From: Cycas panzhihuaensis | Lineage: Eukaryota > Cycadophyta | NCBI GenBank assembly: GCA_023213395.1 | Contig: CM041465.1 | Span: forward strand, 185,821,741 to 185,885,740 | DNA: 64,000 bases | Direction of reading: 5' to 3' | Notes under the pieces: model-generated | Told to the model about the DNA's origin: nothing | Databases searched by the model: none | Seen by the model: only the letters and a program-made list of their open reading frames with translations | In this document: in pieces, positions 1-9,599 of the stretch | How the letters are laid out: each line of letters opens with the position of its first letter | Numbering within the stretch: the stretch's first letter is position 1 | Translations under genes and position numbers: made by a program

Positions 1-676
1 TATGGAACTTGTACTTGAAAAAAACTTAAAAATTTTGATCTTTATAATCATGCTTCAAGCTTCTTACAATATATGTCTTTGTATCATGAAGTAATTCAAA
101 AAAACTGTAAGCAAATGATGCTTAATTCAAGTAGGTATGTATAGATACAACTTTGTCTTTGTCAACTGGAATATTGAGAAAAAATTGAATTTAAACTTTA
201 TCTTTTGTAATCTGTATGCTATCAATAATTGTCATATCATATTCATTTTCTATCATGTCATAAAATTCATCCTCCCCCTCAAATGGAGGAGCAGATACTT
301 GTATAGTAAGTTGGTCCTGCATTTGATATGAATCTTCATGGGTGTTGTCACTATGCTTCACCTGTTCTATCACCTGTCTCACATGCTCATAAAAAATATC
401 ATCAAATACATGGAGGGTATCTCCCCCATAAGTAGAAATCAATACATTCCAAACTAATTTAGAAGTTATTAATTCAGAAACCTTTGAAAAAATGTTATCA
501 TTCATAGTGCAAAATAATAATCCTAATGCTTCATTATCCTTTCTAATGTTTTCCTTAATAGTAACATCATAGTCATATTGTAAATACTTCCATAGATCAT
601 GTGCAATATAATAGTTTTTCATAACCTTGTGTCATTCTATAAAATTTTGCCCATCAAATATAGGTAATTGTGCCAT
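1..676 (-). pseudogene. A1: GAG-only retroelement ORF, left copy, runs off the window
   Basis: On the minus strand an ATG at 676 opens a frame matching the first ~90 residues of a Ty1/copia Gag (motifs FDGQNF, LWKYLQ, KENIRKDNEALGLLFC), followed by an acidic region ending near DSIQITKDKV. It is the same protein as at 6551-7304 and 57665-58468. An early stop (WH read as stop-H, near 640) and later stops show decay. No protease, integrase or RT follows. Base 1 still aligns within the element, corresponding to about 7256 in copy A2, so its 3' end and LTR lie outside the window. The assignment to a gag-like family rests on motif resemblance; identity with the two other copies is clear. Confidence 0.8.
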
Positions 677-2100
677 GTTATAAAAAACTTTAGAATATAT
701 AAAGTATGCTTTTACCAAATCAAAAGAGTCAATAAATGAATAATGTCTGATATGATATCAAATATCTTCTTCAAAATAAATATAATGCCCTTTGAAAATA
801 AATGAACTAAATACAATAAGGAAATAATGAATATAGAAGTAACTTTGAAATCATATACCAATATCCTTTTAATGATATAAATATGAATGTAAATTCTCAA
901 TGCAATAAATCCTTAACCTTGATAATAATGTATAATGTTGAAAAAATTGAAATATATGTATATTTTACTTTGAAAGATAACGAGTATGAAGAAACTTTTT
1001 TTAAAAGAAGGGTTAGACGATAAGCTTAAGTTTGATAGCTTCAAGAATATACTAAATGACATCAGAATGATGTGAAACTTTACGAGTATGAAGATAAACA
1101 AAATATGAATCCAACGAAATTGACTATTTTGAAAACGGGTTCCTATAAGTCAAGTTTTGATGATCCAAATGAAACATGCTTTGTTTTGAGGCCTAATAGG
1201 AGCCGAGGCTCAAAATTGCATAAAATTACTAATAAAACTTTATAAAATACTGAGAAATAATTAAATATTATTTAGAAGATTACTCAATATACTTTTAGCT
1301 GAAAAAGTTTGAGAAATATATATAAAAATATGTAAAAAATGGCAGGTTTAAAGCAAAAAAGTACCTCTACTTTGAGTGATTTGAAACTTAGTAAAAATAT
1401 ATTAAAATATATAAAAACCTATATTAGATCGAAGAGAATTGAGTTATATTACCAAAAAAATTGACAGAACTAAATTTGAATTTCAAACAAAAAAGTTAGA
1501 GAAGAAATAGTAACAAGTACTTTTATGTAAAAATGTTAAAGAAACGCTAAAAACCACTAAAATGTCAATTTCAACGATTAAAATAATAGTTAAAATAAAT
1601 TCTAAAAAATAAAATAAAATATGGGTAATGAATTTTGTTGAACTAGATCAATGTAGAACAAATTTGGGTGGAAAATAGTTTCCATGTAATAAAATACAAT
1701 CAGTTCAAAAAGCGATTTTGTAAAAAGTTGAAAAAAAGGTTAAAAAAATGACTACTTGACTTTAAATCGGCTGAAACGGGGTCAAATCAGCACAAAATTG
1801 GTCATATGACCAGTCAAAATTGATATATAGAAAATTTATGATCCAATGAAAGTGGTTTCATCTAAAACTGATGCTTCAACGATAAGTTATGGTAAAAAAA
1901 GCCAATAACCCTATAAAAAATGAAAAAAAAAAAAAAAAAAAAAATGAAAAGTTTTATAAAAAATGAAATAGCCCTTTTTGAGGTGAGATAAGGGTCACGT
2001 GGTAATGTTCGTATGACTAGAGGCTAGATGGAAACGGGCTAGGGTTTAAAACCGTGGATTTGTATTAAATTAAATTTTATTTATTTTTCTTTTAACTTTA
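677..2100 (-). other. A1 long AT-rich 5' leader (non-coding)
   Basis: Read on the minus strand this segment aligns by eye with 5540-6550, 26180-27650, 40230-41950 and 56440-57664, the leaders of A2, B, E and H. Landmarks include a GACCAATTT..GTGC..TTTGACCCCGTTTC stretch near 1750-1800, a TAGGCCTCAAAA stretch near 1180-1200 and a GGATTCATATTTTG stretch near 1105-1120. I see no conserved reading frame. Its role is unknown; as transcribed leader between primer-binding site and gag it may carry packaging or translation signals (inference). Confidence 0.65.
1923..1944 (+). repeat. Poly-A run of about 22 bases
   Basis: An A homopolymer inside the A1 leader, flanked by two imperfect copies of AAAAAATGAAAA. 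It reads as poly-T in the orientation of A1, where other copies have shorter T runs. Not a polyadenylated retroposon tail as far as I can tell. Confidence 0.7.
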
Positions 2101-2287
2101 TAAAACAAAACGAAACATCCGTCGGCCATAATTGTATATGCACGACCATAATTGCAGATGCACGAAAACAAAGTTGGGTGTAATAGCCATAATTGCAAAT
2201 GTACAAAGGCGCAATATATATATATAATAAAACGTTGGTATAATAAAAGCAATAAAAGAATGAAGTGCCTGGCTGCGCGCCACCGCG

Positions 2288-2446
2288 CCTGTTACAACTT
2301 CTGTCTCAGATTCCCAACGGGAACACATACGCTACTGCAGTGATTTAAACTTATAGCTTTGTGCCTAGACCGTTCCTGTTACAACTTTTGTCTTAGATTC
2401 CCAATGAGAACACATATGCTACCGCAACGATTTAAACTTATAGCTT
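2288..2446 (+). repeat. Tandem duplication, two ~73-bp units
   Basis: Units at 2288-2360 and 2375-2446 both begin CCTGTTACAACTT and end GATTTAAACTTATAGCTTT, with about ten differences. They lie directly upstream of the HSP90 fragment and look like a duplicated piece of its 5' untranslated region, though that origin is inferred from position only. Confidence 0.75.
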
Positions 2447-2483
2447 TATTAGATTGAAGCAGATTTAATGGGATTTCGCTTGT

Positions 2484-3100
2484 ATGGCGGTTGTTTCTGC
2501 ATTTTCTGCTCTTCACTATACAACTGGCCCCACCATTACAACACCTTTATTTTCGAGCAATAAGTCTGCAACTGCCTCTTTTACTACATTGGGATTTCCT
2601 GTGCATAAACCCTTGAACTGTGCAGCGGCAGTTTCTTCAAGCCCTTTAAATGCATTCGATAGGTGGAAGACGAGGAGGACAGGCTTCGGGGTCTTTGCAG
2701 GAGATTTTGAGGATGAATGGGGAAGACAAGGGAGACAAGGAGGAATGCTATCAAATCAGCTGGTTAAGACAGGAATGTTATCGAATCCTAAAACAAAGAA
2801 TATTCATATATATGTCAAGCATGTGCTTATTTCAGATGACTTTGATGGTGAACTATTTCCACGCTATTTAAGCTTTTTGAAAGGTGTTGTAGATTCAAAT
2901 GATATTCCTTTTAATGTTTCACGTAATATCCTTTAGGAGAGACGCATTGTTCGGATCATGAAGAAGAGACTTGTTCAAAAGACATTTGATATGATTTCGG
3001 ATATTGCACAGAGTGAAAACAAGGAGGATTATGATAAATTTTGGGAGAACTTTGGGAAGTTTATCAAATTGGGATGAATAGAATCGTAACAATAGAGAAG
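2484..3100 (+). pseudogene. HSP90C: Plastid HSP90 (HSP90C) fragment: transit-peptide exon joined to middle domain
   Basis: The frame from ATG 2484 begins with a Ser/Thr-rich, acidic-poor stretch of ~70 residues typical of a chloroplast transit peptide. It then jumps, after ~30 unrelated-looking residues, to the HSP90 middle domain: [15 protein letters not shown]-like (here [15 protein letters not shown]), [29 protein letters not shown] and NKEDYDKFWENFGKF. The whole ATP-binding N-domain is missing. A TAG at 2933-2935 replaces the Gln expected after NVSRNIL, and further stops follow FIKLG. No introns interrupt the conserved segment, whereas plant HSP90C genes are intron-rich, so an RNA-derived or otherwise rearranged copy is likely (inference). 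It cannot make a working chaperone. It lies antisense to A1 and joins the next fragment near 3100. Confidence 0.85.
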
Positions 3101-3104
3101 TCCG

Positions 3105-3447
3105 CTTGTATGGATTAGCTTTTAATTTATGATTGGCTGAACGAAAAATGCACAAAAGATGGCAGAACTTTAGAAAGAGGTTGAGAAATACACTGATTTT
3201 TTTACTGATAGATATTGAAGAAGAATACCATAAACTGCCTTATAAAACGTTGGCTTTCTCCAAAGCTGTGTATGCCCTTTTCGATGCTGACTTTTATGTA
3301 AAAGCTGATGATGACATTTACATGCGACCAGATCGTCTTACAACACTCTTGGCAAAGGAGTGTCCTTCTCCTCATACATACATAGGATGCATGAAGAAAG
3401 GTCCAGTTATTACAGATCCAAAGCTAAAATGGTACGAACCTTTGGGA
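3105..3447 (+). pseudogene. GT31 beta-1,3-galactosyltransferase fragment
   Basis: Starting almost exactly where the HSP90 match stops, the translation (with one or two frameshifts) gives YGLAF, then [19 protein letters not shown], then [45 protein letters not shown] and [11 protein letters not shown]. This is the core of plant family-31 galactosyltransferases of the B3GALT12-14 type, Golgi enzymes adding beta-1,3-galactose. The metal-binding DDD motif is present at 3307-3315. The match ends at PLG, before the conserved GNEYF region, and stops interrupt the first part. It is a captured internal gene fragment, not a gene. Confidence 0.85.
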
Positions 3448-3838
3448 GTTATTATTTTGCATGGGTGGATCACTTGGCAAATCTATCTCAACTTGAGGAA
3501 AGCTTCAAGGGAAAAATGATTAATACTAGAGCAGCTTTTCAAAGAAAAACCTTAGAAGAGGCTTTGGATTTGTGATTTTTACTGAGAGATTTTGCAAGAA
3601 ATATGATGAAGAAGGAATCGAGAAGTCTGCAGTATGTGTACAGATTTTGTATAACCTAAGTTGGGTCTCAGATTCTTCCAAGAGTTGTATGAAGCCTTAC
3701 GAGAAGAGGCTATGTACAATATTTCAGAATATGAAATACAATATTCCAAATGTGGGACAAAATATCAATATGGTGCTGAGAGCACCAATATTTTCTTTCA
3801 ACAATGCTAGACTATCCTTTTGTATCACTTTCATCTGA
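3448..3838 (+). pseudogene. Unidentified captured coding fragment
   Basis: Downstream of the galactosyltransferase break a different protein-like sequence begins: [34 protein letters not shown], then with frame changes FCKKYDEEGIEKSAVC and ALREEAMYNISEYEIQYSKC. The amino-acid texture (few stops per frame, regular charge pattern) looks like decayed coding sequence, split over three frames. I do not recognise the family. It may be one gene with two frameshifts or two fragments. Confidence 0.5.
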
Positions 3839-4019
3839 ATCAATAAATAAAAAAACAATTAATAGCTATAATTTTGATTTCTTCTAAAGATAAAATTGGA
3901 TTGTCTGCTCTTATTAATGATTCCTTCAAGATAAAAAAGAGTGCTTCTATATCTACTAATGTTATTTTATCTTGTGCTAGTTTTTAAGTTTAAAACTTAA
4001 AATTATCAAGCTCATCCAG

Positions 4020-4210
4020 CTTCTTGAAACCAAGAAAAAAAAAATTTTAATATTTTAAAGAAAGTATATCAGAAAAAAAATACTTATATATCTGTATTTG
4101 AAAAATTTCAAAGAAATATGTTGAGAAGATATATAAAAGATATGTGTAAATCTGAAAATGGTACTGAAGAACCTGGAAAAAGGTTGTAGCTGATTTGTAG
4201 CAGAAAATGT
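4020..4210 (-). other. Leader segment related to the H 5' leader
   Basis: The minus strand aligns with roughly 54120-54310 in H: GCTACAAA..CAGC, CCAGGTT, a run resembling CATTTTATATATCTGTTCAA, and ATTTTCAAATAC. This places the cellular fragments at 2484-3838 inside the A1 leader, between this upstream part and the gag-proximal part. Confidence 0.55.
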
Positions 4211-4212
4211 CA

Positions 4213-4569
4213 TGTTGGAGAATATAGCTAAAACTCAATTATGAACAAATAAGAGTACATACTTATAGTACAACCTCATCACTAGAGAGAGAACTCCATT
4301 GGACTACTTAGAGGTGACACACATATCAAGGTGGCCCACAACTCTATATAAAAAATAAAAGATAGACACCATGTTGGAGAATTGGCCAAAACTCAATTAT
4401 GAACAAATAAGAGTACATACTTATAGTACAACCTCACCACTAGAGAGAGAACCCCATTGGACTACTTAGAGGTGGCACACATATCAAGGTGGCCCACAAC
4501 TCTAATATAAAATACAAAAGATAGAGAGAGTTTACATAAGGCTAATGGAATTGAGTATTACACCCAACA
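4213..4569 (-). repeat. J: LTR with internal tandem duplication
   Basis: The segment 4372-4569 has LTR-like ends on the minus strand, TGTTGGGTGTAAT at the start and TTCTCCAACA at the end, so TG..CA with short inverted repeats. A second copy, 4213-4371, repeats most of it (shared AACTCAATTATGAACAAATA and GGTGGCCCACAACTCTA) but lacks the first ~40 bases. The next bases to the right, TTCCCCCCTA, are a polypurine tract on the minus strand, as expected upstream of a 3' LTR. No target-site duplication is evident. Confidence 0.7.
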
Positions 4570-4640
4570 TTCCCCCCTATAATAGTCAATTACATAAATA
4601 TCGCCACATTAATGATAAGCTCAAGTATCCAAAAGTTTGT
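4570..4640 (-). pseudogene. J: polypurine tract and last residues of a copia pol
   Basis: The minus strand reads ...DYYRGE followed by the LTR, closely like the end of C1 at 12888-12930 (EYYRGEC). Only this tail remains; the copia sequence stops before the dehydrogenase fragment begins at about 4646. Confidence 0.5.
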
Positions 4641-4645
4641 TGGAT

Positions 4646-5109
4646 CATAAATGCTACTGCACAGAATAAGAGAAGTCCAAGGCTATGGCTGATGGAATCG
4701 CGCGACAAGTAGCAGTGGAAGGGTTACCTATTGTGCTACTTTATCTAGGTGTCATATATGGGCTTGGAAAACTTACTCCAGTAAATATTGTTGCTCATAT
4801 GATAGTTGAACATTTTAATGGATACCTACCTGGTTACGTTGGTAATGGGGCTGATAAGGTATCATTTTCCCATGTTGACGATGTTGCATATGGTCATGTA
4901 GCAGCAATGCATAAAGGCAGAATTGGTGAAAGAAATATATGGATGGCTCTCAGTCTTTTGGGCTTTAATTATAGGGAAACTTCCTCTCATTATCTATCAA
5001 ACTGTCTATGTTCTCAAGCATCAATGGGCTCATTCATGTGCAAAGGCAAAGACAGATTTGGGTTATGATCCCCGAACCTTAAGATAGGGCCTAGCAGAGG
5101 CCTCAAGGA
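4646..5109 (+). pseudogene. FLDH: NAD-dependent (farnesol-)dehydrogenase-like SDR fragment
   Basis: The plus strand encodes EKSKAMADGIARQ, VEGLPIVLLYLGVIYG, HFNGYLPGYVGNGADK, SFSHVDDVAYGHVAAM and KGRIGERN. After a gap it continues with GKLPLIIYQTVYVLKHQWA, KAKTDLGYDPRTLR, a stop, and GLAEA. This is the C-terminal half of the extended SDR family that includes plant FLDH, an NAD-dependent farnesol dehydrogenase (related to dihydroflavonol-reductase-like proteins). The N-terminal Rossmann fold is absent; about 60 residues between GERN and GKLPL are replaced by a short run, and the catalytic YxxxK survives only as a stop-E-K-S-K remnant. It is intronless and broken, so non-functional. Family assignment is firm; the exact orthologue is a judgement. 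Confidence 0.8.
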
Positions 5110-5239
5110 CATATGCTCTTTTCACTACTAATGTCCTTATAAAGAGAATAAGGAAAAAATGGTGATAGACAAGCTTTGGTCTATAGAACAGATCTAAAGA
5201 AACACCTTACAGTACAGTCACCAAATAAAAAAATGGTCC

Positions 5240-5485
5240 TTTGAATATATTAACAAAGATATATTAAATAAATAATAAAATATATGCTTGTATTTAGAAA
5301 AAAACATGAAGAACCTAGTAAACTCATTTGCAATGCTGAAGAACCTGGTAAACTGATTTGCAATACTGATTTTAAAATGCTGAGTAGAATATCAACCTCA
5401 ACTTGGCTCTGAAGGCACCCGAGTGTAGTAGATTTGTAGCTGAAAATAGGCTTCAAAAGCTTCCAATAGATAAACCTTCTTCCTC
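5240..5485 (-). other. Second leader segment related to the H 5' leader
   Basis: The minus strand from 5485 reads TATTGGAAGCTTTTGAAGCC then AGCTACAAA, matching 54123-54160 in H. It also carries two copies of a CCAGGTTCTTCAGCATTGCA-like unit, which appears once in the 4020-4210 segment. It marks the upstream end of the A1 leader as far as I can trace it; no LTR or primer-binding site for A1 is visible beyond it. Confidence 0.5.
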
Positions 5486-5539
5486 ACAAGTCAAATATAT
5501 GATAAAAAAATATAGATCTAAAAGAGAATATAATAGATC

Positions 5540-6550
5540 TACATTCAACAAACTTCATTACCCACCTTTTATTTTATTTTTTAGAATTTATTTTGACCTC
5601 TATTTTAATCGTCAAGAGTGGTATTTTAGTGGTTTTTAGTATTTTTTAAACATTTTACCATAAAGGCACCTGTTACTATTTTCTCTATAACTTTCTTGTT
5701 TGACATCTAAATTTAGTTCTTTCAGTTTTGTTGGGAAGCTGACTCAATTCTCTTCGATCTGATATAGTTTTTTTTTATACATTTTAACACATTTTTACTA
5801 ATTTTTAAATTACTCAAAGTAGAGGTACTTTTTTACTTTAAATCTACCATTTTTTACATACACACATATATATATATTTCAAAAATTTTCAGCTGAAAGT
5901 ATATTGAATAGTCTTTTAAATAATATCTAATCATTTTTTAACATTTTATAAAGTTTTATTAGCAATTTTATATAATTTTGAGCCCTAGCTCTTGTTAGGC
6001 CTCAAAATAAAGCCTATTTCATTTGGATCATCAAAACTTGACTTATAGTAACCCATTTTTAAAACGGTTAGTTCCATTGGATTCATATTTTGTTTACCTT
6101 CATACTCATAAAGTTTTATATTATTCTGATATCATTCAGTATATTTTTGAAGCTGTCAAAGTTAAGGTTGTCTTCTAACCCTTCTTTTAAAAAGTTTCTT
6201 TATACTCCTTATCTTTCAAAGTAAAATATACATATATTTTAGTTTTTTCAGCATTATATATTATCATCAAGGCTAAGAATTTATTGCATTGAGAATTTAC
6301 ATTTATTCATTTGAAGAAAATCTAAAGGTTAAGGTCTTATTTCAGATTTATATCGTTAAAAGAATATTGGTATATGATTTCAAAGTTACTTCTATATTCA
6401 TTATTTCCTTATTGTATTTAGTTCATTTATTTTCAAAAGGTATTACATTTATTTTGAAGAGTATATTTGATATCATACAAGTTTAGTCACTTATTGACTT
6501 TATTTGATTTGCTAAAAGCATACTTTATATGTTCTAAAGTTTTTTATAAC
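5540..6550 (+). other. A2 5' leader, truncated
   Basis: This aligns with the A1 leader in inverted orientation and with the leaders of B, E and H. It begins at the equivalent of about 56700 in H, so the first ~3.3 kb of a full leader, the primer-binding site and the 5' LTR are missing. Short ORFs here are not conserved between copies. Confidence 0.65.
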
Positions 6551-7304
6551 ATGGCATAATTACCTATATTTGATGGGCAAAATTTTTTAGAATGGCATAG
6601 GGTTATGAAGAATTATTTTATTGCACATAATCTATGGAAGTATTTACAACATGACTATGATGTTAGTATTAAGGAAAATATTAGAAAGGATAACGAAGCT
6701 TTAGGATTATTATTTTGCACTATGAATGATGATGTTTTTTCAAAAGTTTCTGAATTAACTACTTCTAAATCTATTTGGGATATTTTAATTTCCACTTATG
6801 GGAGAGATACCCTCCTTATATTTGATGATATTTTTGTTGAGCATATAAGATATGTGATAGAACAGGTGGATCATGGTGGCAAAACCAATGGAGATTTAGA
6901 TCAAATGCAGGACCAACTTACTACATAAGGATTTGATCCTCTATTTGAGGGGGAGAATGAAGATGAATCTTATGACATGATGGAGAATGAATCTGATATG
7001 ATAAAAAAGGAATCTTATGATATGAAAGTTGTTAACAGCATACAGATTATAAAAGATAAAGTTCAAATTTAAATTTTTCTCAATATTCCAGTTGACAAAG
7101 TCAAAGTTGCATCTATACATACATACTTGAATCAAGCATAATTTACTTACAGTTTATTTGCATCATACCTTGGTAAAGAGATATATTTTGTAAGAAGGTT
7201 AAAGCATGTTGATGAAGATCAAATTTTTAAAGTTTTTTTCAAGTACAAGTTCCATAAGTTCAAGGAAAAGATACAAGTGTTCGTGATGACATTAAGAGGG
7301 AGAA
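6551..7304 (+). pseudogene. A2: GAG-only ORF, decayed copy
   Basis: ATG at 6551 is followed by a stop at codon 3 (MA-stop-LPIFDGQNF; CAA to TAA compared with H). The frame then continues through LWKYLQHDYDVSIKENI and LGLLFCTMNDD, stops at 6926-6928, and resumes with FEGENEDESYDMMENE. It finishes with the C-terminal module FFKYKFHKFKEKIQVFVMT-LRGRML, which runs across the polypurine tract into the LTR. The same C-terminal module is present in H. No enzymatic domain is present. Decayed, but the protein-level match to H along its whole length shows this ORF was once a constrained product. Confidence 0.8.
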
Positions 7305-7740
7305 TGTTGGAGTTAATCATCATCACTTCACTTCCACCTTTCCAACTAGGATTGTACACCTCATCAACCTAAATGTAGACATGTGATGCTCAACATGTCA
7401 AGGTAAGTTAATGTAAGTTTAACTTTAATTTATGTTAAGTTGAATTAGTTTCATTTGAGTTAAGTGAACATTATTTTATTATTATTTTGAATTCAGGGGT
7501 TGAGGAGTTTCCCTCCTCCCCCAAATTATAAATATTGAGGGGTGTGCAACCCTGGTGTTTTAAACATTGCCTCCTTATTGGAAATTTTTAATTCTCATTT
7601 CTGCTATAATGGATTGAACAATAATGCTTTCATGGTTTATGTTATTGTGATTATGATATATTGATGTATTGTTGCAATATTGATCTATGTGATTCTATTA
7701 CATATTCTGCCCTATTCTCCTACAAGTATATTTTCCTACA
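7305..7740 (+). repeat. A2 3' LTR
   Basis: The LTR starts TGTTGGAGTTAATC just after the polypurine tract AAGAGGGAGAA and ends TTTTCCTACA. It shares with the H LTRs the blocks GACATGTGATGCTCAACATG, GGGGTTGAGGAGTTTCCCTC and CAACCCTGGTGTTTT. A TATA-like box, ATTATAAATA, lies at about 7525. It is more diverged from the H LTRs than those are from each other. Confidence 0.8.
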
Positions 7741-9236
7741 TTAATTTCTTCAAGACCTATAAGGTAGCTCAACCATGTATAGGGCATCATATACATTCTT
7801 ATATCTACAAGTGATGGTGCTTAGTCATGATTACAATTGTTGATAGGGTTATTGCCTATTACGTGCTCTATTTTTTTCATTGCGTTATAGGTTTTTAGTT
7901 TTGATGTCTTTTAGCCATTGTGATAGACCTCTACTATAACATTTATTATCTTTTCATCATGATTTATAAGTAATAGTTTATATTTTTGTTCTTCATGTCT
8001 TTATCTTATGGGGGGTTTCAACTTCACTGCCTTCCCTACTTTACTTCTGGTATTTCTTATTCATTTCTCTATGTGCTTGATTGTAGGGCCTACAATCTAC
8101 CTTGTTGCCCCCCAAAGTTTGTTCTCTCTTTTATTTATTTATTTGTTGCTAAGCTAACCCTTTTCTAAGGCATCTTTATTGCCTGAATTTATGCCATGCT
8201 CTTTGCTCTCTTTATTTTTAAATTTTTATTTATTTTTTATTTTAAAATATACATATATAGGTATGGCAGGTTTTATATGCATGTATATAGAAATCCAAAC
8301 TTGGTGGTCTTTGTACATCCCTTCACAATAAAGATTCATATATATATTTTTTCTCTTTTTTTTTTTTATTTTTTTTTTATTTTTTTTTTATTTTTTTTAT
8401 ATTTTATTTCTTAATACACACTACATGCAACCTTCAACAACCTTCAAGAGGCTAAATATATGAACTACAATAACCTTTTATATAGGCATGCATAGCAAGA
8501 ATAATATGTACACTCTTTCTATAATAGTAAATCAAAAGCTAGTTTAAAGAGCCTAAATAGTCCTCCAAAATATAGTCATTTTCATATTTTCTATTCCCTT
8601 TCTTTATAGAGAAGGAAGGTAGATACAAACATAATGAAACCCTCTAGAATATAGATATATACATTTTTCTTAATAAGGTTTTAAAGCAGTTGCAATAATA
8701 CATATTCTAGTAGAACTCATGGCTTTAAAAAACCATTAAAATTTTATTTTCTTCTCATTTTTTAGATATCAAATTGGTTACTTTTGTAGGGTGATTATGC
8801 CTATAGTTGTGATTGATCTACTCCATCCTTTTACAAAAAAATAGTTTCAATGCTTCAGTGACCTTCATAAACTACCTACATAAAAAGTTATTTTAGGTAC
8901 CAACATGCATAAAGAATCATCACCAAATGCAACAAAAATCCACCATTTCCTTATGCCATAAAACCTCCTTTTGTAGATTTAAAATAACTTTAAAATAACT
9001 TCAATATAACCCCTTGAAACTTCATAATTTTGGAATAAAACAACTCCAAATACATTAAAAAATTAGTAGTAATCAACCCTTAAAAAACTTTAAGATTATC
9101 CCTAAGAATCAATATAAAAACTCTTCAAAGAATGGATATAATGCATGTCACAATAGGTATAAAAATGGTTTCTAAAATAGCATGACTCTAAAAATGATAT
9201 GAACTAGGCTCTAAAAAGTTATCTTCAGGAATTGAA
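7741..9236. other. No recognisable gene; AT-rich spacer with a poly-T tract
   Basis: I see no conserved protein frame or LTR here. A long T-rich tract (T runs broken by single A) occupies about 8346-8408. The rest is unique-looking AT-rich sequence, possibly old repeat remnants. Confidence 0.6.
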
Positions 9237-9591
9237 TGTAACAGGCCAACCCCTATTACCATAGCAATATGAGAGCAAAGAGTAAGAATGCTAAGGGATG
9301 GAGGTAGATGGAATGGAGGATGGAAATGGAGAGCACCAAATGAGAACTAAGAGGGTACCAAAGTGAACCCAAATAATATCATATTTATAAATAACAACAT
9401 AACATTACATGAGATGGGGGTGTCATATTCATAAGAGGATCATCCCATTATTATATTATTCTACCTCTAAGCTACCTAATCGCACATTTCCACTATTATT
9501 AAATACTCCTAAGCTTAACCTCCTTAACCTTTATCCTACTTAAACTCCCAATATATTAATCCTCTTTAACATGTGGTGAAGGCTCACCATA
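9237..9591 (-). repeat. Z left LTR (3' LTR of a minus-strand element)
   Basis: It pairs with 19492-19844: both start (plus strand) TGTAACAGG and share ACCCCTATTACCATAGCAAT, TTACATGAGATGGGGGTGT and TATATTATTCTACCTCTAAG. On the minus strand it begins TATGGTGAGCC (TGTGGCGAGC in the partner), preceded by a G-rich tract ATGGGGGCAGAGCA. The flanking 5-mers, TTGAA at 9232-9236 and CTTTT at 19845-19849, do not match. Confidence 0.8.
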
Positions 9592-9599
9592 TGCTCTGC

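Noticed and set aside
1923-1944. Poly-A tail of a processed pseudogene
   Set aside because: It lies upstream of and opposite to the expected position for the HSP90 fragment, and sits within the A1 leader where other copies have T-rich sequence in the element's orientation.
4685-5068. A functional short dehydrogenase gene
   Set aside because: It lacks the N-terminal nucleotide-binding fold, has an internal deletion, and a stop precedes the conserved end; it is a fragment.
8196-8414. 72-codon frame, Phe-rich
   Set aside because: Translation of the poly-T tract.
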